DNA of 64,000 nt, from the NCBI RefSeq assembly GCF_902706035.1, contig NZ_CACSJA010000002.1:124001-188000 (forward strand), written 5' to 3'. Each line of letters begins with the position of its first letter. Position 1 is the stretch's first letter. The DNA is from Pantoea sp. 18069 (GTDB lineage: Bacteria; Pseudomonadota; Gammaproteobacteria; Burkholderiales; Burkholderiaceae_C). The notes below the pieces were generated by a model. The model was not told the origin of the DNA. It saw only the letters and a list, made by a program, of their open reading frames with translations, and did not search any database. Below, piece after piece: positions 20,233-28,058 of the stretch. Position numbers and translations under genes: made by a program.

Positions 20233-21203
20233 GGCGCGGCCTTTCGTGAGGCAAGCGCCGACAGGCCCTTTGGCGCGAGAAACACCACGGCGATCAGCAG
20301 CAGGCCCATGGGCGCATGCCAGTACTCGGTGAACTGCTTGAGCACTTCCTCGAACACCAGCCACACGGCCACGCCCAGCGGCGCGCCCCAGCGCCGGCCC
20401 ACACCGCCGATGACCACCATCACGATGAACAGCGCCGATTGGGTCCAGTGCATCAGCGAAGGGCTGATGAAGCCGTTTTGCGTCGCGATCAGCGCGCCCG
20501 ACAGGCTGGCCACGCCGCCGGCCGCGGCAAACGCGCACAGCTTCAGAAGGTAGGTGGGATAGCCCATGGCCTGCATGCGCGTTTCGTTGTCGCGTATGCC
20601 TTCGAGCGCGCGGCCGAAATGCGAAGCTTCGACACGCCACAGCCCCAGCAGCACCAGCACCACGATGGCCAGCACCACCCAGTACAGCGGCGCGCCGCTG
20701 GCGGCGATCGCATCCTCGCCGCCGACCAGATGGAGCGGCGCGTACAGCGTGTAGCCGTCGTCGCCGCCGTACTTGCGCAGCGACACCGCGAGATAGAACA
20801 GCATTTGCGCAAACGCCAGCGTGATCATGATGAAGTACACGCCCCGGGTGCGCAGCGCCACCGAGCCTATGAGCGCGGCCACGCCGACGCCGGCGACGCT
20901 CGCCAGGCCCCAGACAGCCCAGGCCGAAGTCCAGCCCGCTTCGGCCAGCACCGCGACCGCGTACGCGCCCACGCCGACAAAGCCCGCATGGCCCAGCGCC
21001 ACCAGGCCCACGCGGCCCATCAGGAAGTTCAGGCTGGCCGCGGCCAGCGCGACGATCATCAGGCGGCGCACAAAGCCCGTGTAGTAGCCGAGATCGAACA
21101 GCGGCGCGAGCAGCGGAAACAGCGCCAGGGCCAGCACCAGCGCGGCGATGCCGGCGCGCGCGCCCCAGGGCGAAGCCTTGGAATTCATGGAGGACTCACT
21201 CAT
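20229..21203 (-). CDS. livM: Branched-chain amino acid/amide ABC permease LivM-type
   Basis: Inner-membrane permease of 324 residues with about eight to ten hydrophobic segments. The LMGRVGLVALGHAGFVGVGAYA motif near residues 60-80 and the LEGIRDNETRMQAMGYPTYLLKL coupling loop near 210-230 identify LivM. It overlaps both neighbours by four bases (ATGA). It forms the translocation pore with LivH. The specific substrate, whether leucine-type amino acid, urea, amide or aromatic acid, cannot be decided from the permease. Confidence 0.92.
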   Translation of the reverse strand: MSESSMNSKASPWGARAGIAALVLALALFPLLAPLFDLGYYTGFVRRLMIVALAAASLNFLMGRVGLVALGHAGFVGVGAYAVAVLAEAGWTSAWAVWGLASVAGVGVAALIGSVALRTRGVYFIMITLAFAQMLFYLAVSLRKYGGDDGYTLYAPLHLVGGEDAIAASGAPLYWVVLAIVVLVLLGLWRVEASHFGRALEGIRDNETRMQAMGYPTYLLKLCAFAAAGGVASLSGALIATQNGFISPSLMHWTQSALFIVMVVIGGVGRRWGAPLGVAVWLVFEEVLKQFTEYWHAPMGLLLIAVVFLAPKGLSALASRKAAP

Positions 21204-22117
21204 ACACGGGCCGGGAACAGTCCCGAAGGCTTGAAGACCAGCACGCCGGCCATCAACATGTACATGGCGATGCTCGAGATCGCCGGGCCGACATCCGCGG
21301 CCAGCGCCGGCGACAGCACTTCACGCAGCAGCGACGGCAGGAAGGCCCGGCCCGCGGTGTCGACCAGCCCGACCAGCAGGCTCGCGACAAACGCGCCGCG
21401 CACCGAGCCTATGCCGCCGATCACGATCACCACCAGCGCGGGAATCAGGATGGCTTCGCCCATGCCGATTTCGACGGCGCTGATCGGCCCCATCAAGGCC
21501 CCGGCCAGCGCCGCGAGCGCGGCGCCCAGCGCAAACACGATGGTGAAGACCCTGGAGACGCGCACGCCCATGAACTCGGCCATGGCCCGGTTCGACGCGC
21601 CCGCGCGCACCAGCATGCCCAGCTTGCTGTGGTTGACCAGCAGATAAAGCCCCGCGGCCACGGCCAGGCCGGCCGTGAGGATCAGCAGGCGGTAGGACGG
21701 GTAGGGCAGGCCCAGCAGATCGACCGGGCCCGAAAGCAGCGCGGGCGTGGGCGCCATGATGGGCGACGGGCCCCAGAAAAACTTGACCACGTCATCCGCC
21801 ACGAGCACGATGCCGAACGTCGCGAGCACCTGGGACAGGTGGTCGCGCCCGTAGAGCTTGCGCACCAGCAGCGCTTCGAGCAGCACGGCCAGCAGCACCG
21901 TCACCGCCACGGCGACCAGCACCGCGGCAATGAAGGAGCCCGACTGCGCATGCACCGTCGCCGACACATAGCCGCCGACCATGAACAGCGAACCGTGGGC
22001 CAGGTTCAGCGTGTCCATGATGCCGAACACCAGCGTCAGCCCGGCCGCGAGCAGAAACAGCATGAAGCCATAGCCCAGGCCGTTGAAGATCTGTTCGAGA
22101 AAAAAAGTCAGGTCCAT
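21200..22117 (-). CDS. livH: Branched-chain amino acid/amide ABC permease LivH-type
   Basis: Inner-membrane permease of 305 residues. The LNLAHGSLFMVGGY motif near residue 40 and the ASNRAMAEFMGVRVSRVFTIVFALG coupling loop near 180-205 are those of LivH subunits. It overlaps livM by four bases. The start is 106 bp from the end of livK; that spacer holds a 13-bp inverted repeat that may reduce read-through from livK, as is usual for binding proteins that need higher expression than their permease. Confidence 0.92.
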   Translation of the reverse strand: MDLTFFLEQIFNGLGYGFMLFLLAAGLTLVFGIMDTLNLAHGSLFMVGGYVSATVHAQSGSFIAAVLVAVAVTVLLAVLLEALLVRKLYGRDHLSQVLATFGIVLVADDVVKFFWGPSPIMAPTPALLSGPVDLLGLPYPSYRLLILTAGLAVAAGLYLLVNHSKLGMLVRAGASNRAMAEFMGVRVSRVFTIVFALGAALAALAGALMGPISAVEIGMGEAILIPALVVIVIGGIGSVRGAFVASLLVGLVDTAGRAFLPSLLREVLSPALAADVGPAISSIAMYMLMAGVLVFKPSGLFPARV

Positions 22118-22171
22118 TCGTCATTCCGCGCCATGCAGGGCGCCTTCAGTGGCAATCGCTGGTTTGAAAAG

Positions 22172-22217
22172 GCCCTTCGGCAGGCTCAGGGCGAACGGGG
22201 AAAGCCGTTCGCCCTGA
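22172..22217. repeat. CCGTTC...GAACGG dispersed repeat with hairpin, between livK and livH
   Basis: A partial copy of the dispersed repeat also seen near 33831 and 42727. It contains perfect 13-bp arms TCAGGGCGAACGG (22186-22198) and CCGTTCGCCCTGA (22205-22217) around a six-base loop. Being between a binding-protein gene and its permease genes, it could act as an mRNA processing or partial termination element, in the manner of REP sequences. Confidence 0.6.
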
Positions 22218-22223
22218 ATCCGC

Positions 22224-23423
22224 TCACTTCAGCGGACATTGCGCCGCAAACGCATCCTGGTGCGCGGTCAGCACCTTGCCCGGCTGCAGCTGGTTGGTCA
22301 CGCGGCCGTCGGCGCCCTGCACCACCTTGCGCAGGTAGTAGTCCTGGACCAGGAACTGGTTGTTGCCGTACTTGACCGGGCCGCGCACCGAGTCGAAGGC
22401 CGCGGTCTTGAGCGCCTTGGCCAGCGCCGGCTTGTCGCCGACCTTGCCGCCGAGCTGCTTGACGGCCGCATCCATGTTCATCACCACGTCGTACGCGAAC
22501 GCCGCGTACAGCGAGGGGTAGCGGCCGTTGTAGGCCTTGCGGAACTCGGCAACGAACTTCTGGTTGGCCGCGACCGGCAGGTCATGCGCGTACGACGAAG
22601 CGTTGAACAGGCCGACCATGGAGCTGCCCACGGCCGGAATGATGTCCTCGTCGGCGGTGAACGGCGAGGAGATCAGCGTGATGTCCTTGTTCAGGCCCGC
22701 GGCCATGAACTGCTTGATGAAGTTGATGCCCATGCCCCCGGCCTGGAAGATGTAGACCGCTTCGGGCTTGGCCGCGCGCAGCTGGGCCAGCTCGGCGGCG
22801 AAGTCCAGCTGGCCGACCTTGGTGTAGATCTCGTCGGCCAGCGGCTTCTTGTAGAGGCGCTTGAAACCGTTGAGCGCATCCTTGCCCGCAGGGTAGTTGG
22901 GCGCCATGATCACGACCTTGCTGTAGCCCTTGTTCGCCGCGTACTGGCCCGCGGCCTCGTGCATGGAATCGTTCTGGTAGCTGGTGCCGAAGAAGTAGGC
23001 ATTGCACTGCGCGCCCGCGAGCTGGCTGGGGCCGGCGTTGGCCGACAGGTAAGGCACCTTGGCCGCGAACAGCGTGGGGCCCACGGCCAGCGCCACGTTG
23101 GAGGCCACGGGACCGGTGAACAGGTCGATCTTCTCGCGCTGTATGAAACGGTCGACCAGCTGGCGCGCCTGCTCGGGGTTGCCCGCCATGTCGGCCTGGA
23201 TGAACTCGGCGGGCACGCCGCCGAGCTTGCTGCCCAACAGCTTGATGGCCAGGTTCAGGCCGTCGCGGATTTCAGCGCCGGGCGCCGCGAACGGGCCCGA
23301 AATATCCAGCGCCACACCCACCTTGATGGTCGCGGGCGCCTGCGCCTGGGCCAGCATGGACACCGAACCCACGGCAAGCGTGGCAACACCCTTGAGTAAC
23401 CGGGAAGCGAAAAGAGCAGACAT
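22224..23423 (-). CDS. livK: Branched-chain amino acid/amide ABC substrate-binding protein LivK-type
   Basis: Periplasmic binding protein of 399 residues with a signal peptide (hydrophobic core VATLAVGSVSMLAQAQA). The type I periplasmic fold is clear: IKVGVALDISGPFAAPGAEIRDGLNLAIK, FIQREKIDLFTGPVASNVALAV and YSKVVIMAPNYPAGKDALNGFKR. The start is set at the ATG preceding MSALFASRLL; an upstream in-frame ATG (23474) lacks a sensible signal. First gene of livKHMGF. Related proteins from this group bind amino acids, amides or aromatic acids; the ligand here is undetermined. Confidence 0.92.
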   Translation of the reverse strand: MSALFASRLLKGVATLAVGSVSMLAQAQAPATIKVGVALDISGPFAAPGAEIRDGLNLAIKLLGSKLGGVPAEFIQADMAGNPEQARQLVDRFIQREKIDLFTGPVASNVALAVGPTLFAAKVPYLSANAGPSQLAGAQCNAYFFGTSYQNDSMHEAAGQYAANKGYSKVVIMAPNYPAGKDALNGFKRLYKKPLADEIYTKVGQLDFAAELAQLRAAKPEAVYIFQAGGMGINFIKQFMAAGLNKDITLISSPFTADEDIIPAVGSSMVGLFNASSYAHDLPVAANQKFVAEFRKAYNGRYPSLYAAFAYDVVMNMDAAVKQLGGKVGDKPALAKALKTAAFDSVRGPVKYGNNQFLVQDYYLRKVVQGADGRVTNQLQPGKVLTAHQDAFAAQCPLK

Positions 23424-23668
23424 TGTGACCTTTGGATTTGAAATTGCGACCAACCCCAAGGATGCGGCACGCATCCCCCATTTGTGACAAGCAGCGATTG
23501 TGCCTGCGGATGGCCGACCTCCGCGGCAACAAGCCGGCCGCGTGCCAGAACACGCTCGCGGCCTGGCGCCTTGCCCCTTCCCGGCCCACAGCGCGCTCGC
23601 TGGCAGCGCAGCTCGCTACAGACAAAGTAGCAAAGCGCCAACCATGGGTTTATGGGCTGCGAAAAAAT

Positions 23669-23684
23669 CTGTATTTATGTACAG
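23669..23684 (+). promoter_or_regulatory. LexA (SOS) box upstream of the FAN1-like/helicase operon
   Basis: CTGTATTTATGTACAG: the outer CTGT-N8-ACAG is perfect and the AT-rich core departs from the enterobacterial consensus at two positions. It lies 97 bp before the ATG at 23782 and well away from the divergent livK start at 23423. It predicts damage-inducible expression of the nuclease/helicase pair. The rest of the 358-bp divergent region shows no gene. Confidence 0.75.
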
Positions 23685-23781
23685 TCTGTGCATGTTTACA
23701 CCTGTCGATGGCCCTGCTTCCCCCGCTGTCCGCACGCGCGTCCCCGTGCAGCGCAAGGGGGCCGCGACCGCGGAGTAAGAG

Positions 23782-25458
23782 ATGGCGAGCGTCGGCCTGG
23801 TGCCCCCGCACCGTTTCTACTATCTGCACAATTTCGAGCGTGCCCTGGGCTGGATAGCGCAGCGCTACAGCGACCTGCTCGACGCTGGCGAACGCGACTT
23901 CCTCGCGCAGTTCGCCGCGCTCTCGCCCCTGTCCCGGGCCTTGCTGGTGCGCATGCTGATGCGGCGCGGTCCGTGGTTCCGGGCGTCCAGGCTGGTCTAC
24001 GAGGAAATCCCCGAGATCCAGGCAGCCGCCGAACCCTTGCTCGCCCTGGGCTGGCTCGACACCCAGGCCCCCATGCAACTCGAGGAGCTGTTCGACCTGC
24101 ACACCCGCAGCGAACTTGCCGAGGTCTTTGCGAGCGCGCAGCGCGGCGGCGGCACGCGCAAGTCCGACTGGCTGCAGGCATTGGCCAGCGTGCATGACGC
24201 GCCCCGGCGCTATGCCGAATGGCATCCGCAGGCGAGCGAGCCCGTATGGCGCGTGATGCTGGGCGAACGCAGCGAGCGCCTGCGGCTGATGTTCTTTGGC
24301 AACCTGCACCAGAACTGGACCGAGTTCGTGCTCGCCGACCTGGGCGTGTTCAAGTACGAAAGCGTGGCCTTCGACGCCGCCTCGCGCGCCTTCCAGACAA
24401 GGGAGGATATCGATGCCTACCTCGCGCTGCAGGCCTGCCGCCAGGCGATGGAAGACGGAGCGGACCCCGCGGCCCTACTGCAGGCCATCGCCGCCTGCGA
24501 GAGCCGCAATCCCTGGCTGGAAAAACGCCGCGCCAAGCTGCTGCTGCGCCTGGGCAATGCCTGCGAGCGCGCGGGGCTCTGGGACGATGCGCTGCGCGTC
24601 TATGCGCAGTGCCCCTACCCCGGCGCGCGCCAGCGGCGCATACGCGTGCTCGAGCGCCTCGGGCGCCATGGCGAAGCCTTGCAGCACGCATTGCAGGCAC
24701 AGCAGGCGCCCGAAAGCGACGAGGAGCTGCAAAAGCTGGGGCGCATGCTGCCGCGCCTGCTGCGCAACACGGGCCAGGCCAAGGCGCGCCAACGTCCGGC
24801 GGCCAACCAGGCGCTGGTGCGCATGCGCGCGGACCTCGTGCTCGATCCGCCCGCCGTGCCGATGTCGGTGGAGTTCGCGCTGCGCGCGCATTGGCACAGC
24901 GACGCGAGCCCGGTGTTCTATGTCGAGAACGCGCTGGTCAATTCGCTGTTCGGCCTGCTGTGCTGGCCCGCGATCTTCGCGCCCGTGCAGGGGGCTTTCT
25001 TCCACCCGTTCCAGAGCGGCCCCGCCGATCTGAGCGCGCCCGACTTCAGCGCGCGCCGGGCGGAGGAATTCGCGCGCTGCCTCGCGCAGCTCGACGCGCC
25101 CGGCTACGCGCAGACCATTCTCGCGCGCTACGCCGACAAGCAGGGCGTGCAGTCGCCGTTCGTGTACTGGGGCGTGCTGTCCGAGCCGCTGCTGCGCCTG
25201 GCGCTCGACTGCATCAGCGCCGCGCACCTGAAGCTGCTGTTTGCGCGGCTGATGGCCGACGTCAAGGCCAATCGCAGCGGCCTTCCCGACCTGGTGCGCT
25301 TCTGGCCCGACGAAAGACGTTATGAGCTCGTCGAAGTCAAAGGCCCGGGCGACAAGCTGCAGGACAACCAGATACGCTGGCTGCAGTACTGCAGCGAGCA
25401 CGGCATTCCGGTCAGCGTCTGCCATGTGCAATGGCGCACAGCCGAGGACGCAGCATGA
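23782..25458 (+). CDS. VRR-NUC domain protein, bacterial FAN1-like nuclease
   Basis: Predicted structure-specific nuclease of 558 residues. The N-terminal half carries a helical SAP/winged-helix-like DNA-binding region (YYLHNFERALGWIAQRYSDLL, then RGPWFRASRLVYEEIPE) and TPR-like helices in the middle; the C-terminal VRR-NUC domain contains the PD-(D/E)xK residues D503, E518 and K520 (GLPDL, then ELVEVKGPGDKLQDNQ). This architecture matches bacterial FAN1 homologues, which cut branched DNA and unhook interstrand crosslinks. GGAG precedes the ATG at 23782. The stop overlaps the helicase start by four bases, and a LexA box lies upstream. Confidence 0.88.
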   Translation: MASVGLVPPHRFYYLHNFERALGWIAQRYSDLLDAGERDFLAQFAALSPLSRALLVRMLMRRGPWFRASRLVYEEIPEIQAAAEPLLALGWLDTQAPMQLEELFDLHTRSELAEVFASAQRGGGTRKSDWLQALASVHDAPRRYAEWHPQASEPVWRVMLGERSERLRLMFFGNLHQNWTEFVLADLGVFKYESVAFDAASRAFQTREDIDAYLALQACRQAMEDGADPAALLQAIAACESRNPWLEKRRAKLLLRLGNACERAGLWDDALRVYAQCPYPGARQRRIRVLERLGRHGEALQHALQAQQAPESDEELQKLGRMLPRLLRNTGQAKARQRPAANQALVRMRADLVLDPPAVPMSVEFALRAHWHSDASPVFYVENALVNSLFGLLCWPAIFAPVQGAFFHPFQSGPADLSAPDFSARRAEEFARCLAQLDAPGYAQTILARYADKQGVQSPFVYWGVLSEPLLRLALDCISAAHLKLLFARLMADVKANRSGLPDLVRFWPDERRYELVEVKGPGDKLQDNQIRWLQYCSEHGIPVSVCHVQWRTAEDAA

Positions 25459-27734
25459 GCTACACCGTCTCCGTGCGCACGCTGTGCGAGTTCACCGCCA
25501 AGCAGGGCGACCTCGACCTGCGCTTCACGCCCGCGCCCACGGCGCAGCAGGGCATGGAAGGCCATATGCTGGTGCAGTCGCGGCGCAGCGCCGACTACGA
25601 GGCCGAAGTGGCGCTGCAGGGCGACTACGAGACGCTGCGGGTGCGCGGGCGCGCCGACGGCTACGACCCCGTGGCCGGGCAGCTCGAGGAAATCAAGACC
25701 TACCGCGGCAACCTCGACGCGATCCGCGCCAACCACCGCGCGCTGCACTGGGCCCAGGCGAAGATCTACGGCCACCTGCTGTGCACAGAACGCTCGCTGC
25801 AGCGGCTCAAGGTCGCGCTGATCTACTTCAATATCGGCACGCAAAAGGAGCATGCCATCACCGAAGTCTTCGAGGCCGCCGATCTGCAGGCGTTCTTCGA
25901 AGCGCAGTGCGCACGCTTTCTGCGCTGGGCGCAAAGCGAGGACGCCCACCGCCGCGCGCGCGACCAGGCGCTGACGGCATTGACCTTCCCCTGGGGCAGC
26001 TTTCGCGCGGGCCAGCGCGCGCTGTCGGTGGCCGTCTACCGCTGCGCGCGCGCACCCGAAGGCGGCAGCTGCCTGCTGGCCCAGGCCCCAACGGGCATTG
26101 GCAAGACCATAGGCACGCTGTTTCCCATGCTCAAGGCCTGCCCCGACCAGGGGCTGGACAGGATCTTCTTCCTGACCGCCAAGGGCACGGGCCATGGGCT
26201 GGCGACGCAGGCACTGGCCCAGGTCAACCAGCAGCTGCAGTCCACGGGCGCCGCGCCGCTGCGCGCGCTCACGCTGCAGGCGCGCGACAAGAGCTGCGAA
26301 CACCCCGACAAGGCCTGCCACGGCGACTCCTGCCCGCTGGCCAAGGGCTTCTACGACCGCCTGCCCGACGCGCGCGCCGCGGTGCTTGAAGTGAACGCCG
26401 TCTGGGACAGCGCGCACCTGCGCGAAGTGGCGCTCGCGCACGATGTCTGCCCCTATTACCTCACGCAGGAAATGGCGCGCTGGAGCGATGTCGTGATCGG
26501 CGACTACAACTACTTCTACGACGGCGCGGCCATGCTGCATGCGTTGACGCAGGCCAACCAGTGGAAGGTGGGCGTGCTGGTCGACGAGGCCCACAACCTG
26601 CTCGACCGCGCGCGCAGCATGTATACCGCCGAGCTGTCGCCGCTCGCACTCGCGGCGGCGCGCAAGAATGCCAAGGGCCGCATTCGCACCGCGCTGAACG
26701 CGCTGCAGCGCGCGTGGAATACGCTGCATGAGAGCCAGCAGCAGACCTATGAATGCCATGCCCAGGTGCCGCTGGACTTCATGGCCGCGCTGCAAAAAGC
26801 CATCTCGCTGATCGCCGAAGCCAATGCCGACCACCCCATGCTGCCCGGCGACCCGGTGCTGGGCTTTTATCTCGAAGCCCTTCAGTTCGCCGTGCTCGAG
26901 GAAAAGCTCGACGACAACGCACTGTTCGACATCACCTTGCTCGCGCCGCAGCGCGGGCGCAAGCGCGCTTCCATCCTGTGCGTGCGCAATGTGATTCCCG
27001 CGCCGCACCTGCTCGCGCGCCATGCGGCCGCGCATGCGACGGTGCTGTTCTCGGGCACGCTGAGCCCCGCCGCGTTCTACCGCGACACGCTGGGCCTGCC
27101 CGCCGACACACCGTGGATAGACGTGCCCGCGCCGTTCAAGGCCGCGCAGCTCGCCGTGCACATCGTGCGCGACGTGTCCACGCGCTACCAGGACAGGGAA
27201 GCTTCGGTGGACCGCATCGTGGCGCTGATCTGCGACCAGTTCCACAAGCGCCCGGGCAACTATCTCAGCTTTTTCAGCAGCTTCGACTATCTGGAGCGCG
27301 TCGCCGACGCGCTGTGCGCGTGCCCGGATGCGCCCCCGGTCTGGCGCCAGGTGCGCGCCATGGGCGACGACAGCCGCCAGGCGTTCATCGCCCGCTTCCA
27401 GCCAGGTGGCCAGGGCATAGGCTTTGCCGTGCTCGGCGGCGCGTTTGGCGAAGGCATAGACCTGCCCGGCGACCGGCTGATCGGCGCGTTCATCGCCACG
27501 CTGGGCCTGCCCCAGCTCAACCCCGTCAACGAAAGCATGAAGCGCTGCATGCAGCAGCGCTTCGGCACGCGCACCGGCTACGACTACACCTATCTGTTCC
27601 CCGGCCTGCGCAAGGTGGTGCAGGCCGCGGGCCGCGTCATTCGCTCGGAGAACGATACCGGCGAACTGTTTCTGATGGACGACCGCTTCGCGCGCGATGA
27701 AGTGCGGCGGCTGATGCCGCTGTGGTGGGGATAA
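25455..27734 (+). CDS. XPD/DinG-type Fe-S DNA helicase with N-terminal PD-(D/E)xK-like motif
   Basis: Superfamily 2 helicase of 759 residues. Walker A is APTGIGKT (about 211-218), the Walker B box is DEAH (377-380), and cysteines C281, C288, C293 and C332 between them fit the four-cysteine 4Fe-4S domain of XPD/DinG/RAD3 enzymes. Before the helicase, residues 60-85 contain RGRADGYD and EEIK, giving a D68, E79, K81 pattern like a RecB/Cas4-type nuclease site. C-terminal motifs include SFFSSFDYLERV and GRVIRSENDTG. The ATG at 25455 overlaps the FAN1-like stop codon. Probable partner of that nuclease in crosslink or branched-DNA repair. Confidence 0.88.
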   Translation: MSYTVSVRTLCEFTAKQGDLDLRFTPAPTAQQGMEGHMLVQSRRSADYEAEVALQGDYETLRVRGRADGYDPVAGQLEEIKTYRGNLDAIRANHRALHWAQAKIYGHLLCTERSLQRLKVALIYFNIGTQKEHAITEVFEAADLQAFFEAQCARFLRWAQSEDAHRRARDQALTALTFPWGSFRAGQRALSVAVYRCARAPEGGSCLLAQAPTGIGKTIGTLFPMLKACPDQGLDRIFFLTAKGTGHGLATQALAQVNQQLQSTGAAPLRALTLQARDKSCEHPDKACHGDSCPLAKGFYDRLPDARAAVLEVNAVWDSAHLREVALAHDVCPYYLTQEMARWSDVVIGDYNYFYDGAAMLHALTQANQWKVGVLVDEAHNLLDRARSMYTAELSPLALAAARKNAKGRIRTALNALQRAWNTLHESQQQTYECHAQVPLDFMAALQKAISLIAEANADHPMLPGDPVLGFYLEALQFAVLEEKLDDNALFDITLLAPQRGRKRASILCVRNVIPAPHLLARHAAAHATVLFSGTLSPAAFYRDTLGLPADTPWIDVPAPFKAAQLAVHIVRDVSTRYQDREASVDRIVALICDQFHKRPGNYLSFFSSFDYLERVADALCACPDAPPVWRQVRAMGDDSRQAFIARFQPGGQGIGFAVLGGAFGEGIDLPGDRLIGAFIATLGLPQLNPVNESMKRCMQQRFGTRTGYDYTYLFPGLRKVVQAAGRVIRSENDTGELFLMDDRFARDEVRRLMPLWWG

Positions 27735-27743
27735 GCGCCAGCA

Positions 27744-28058
27744 TCAACGCGCAAATGCCAGGCCCGGCGCCAGCACCGCAGCCGATCCGAACACTGCGGC
27801 CGGGCGCGCGAGCGCATGCACCAGCGCCAGCGCCCAGATGCCGAAACAGACCGCGAGCTCCCAATCGTCGCGGTGCGCCAGGCCTGGCGGCACCAGGCGG
27901 TTGGCCCAGCGATAGCCTATGCAGGCCGCGCCCGGGCCGGCAACGGCCGCGACGTTCGCGGCTTCGATCAGCCGGTAGACGCGCGCAGGCGCGGCGCCGA
28001 ACTCGCCCAGATGCCTGGGCCGGCGCTTGACGATGAACAGGATCGCGCCCGTGGCCAG
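27744..28058 (-). pseudogene. Decapitated PepSY-associated TM protein, C-terminal 104-residue remnant
   Basis: Directly after the TonB receptor stop codon and in the same frame, the minus strand reads LATGAILFIVKRRPRHLGEF, then RVYRLIEAANVAAVAGPG, RWANRLVPPGLAHRDDWELAV and ALALVHALARP, ending at TGA (27744-27746). This matches the C-terminal transmembrane part of PepSY-type iron-regulated membrane proteins, which often follow siderophore receptors. There is no start codon or ribosome-binding site, and the PepSY domains themselves are absent, so the 5' three-quarters of the gene have been deleted up to the receptor's stop. It fills what would otherwise be a 320-bp gap. Confidence 0.75.
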
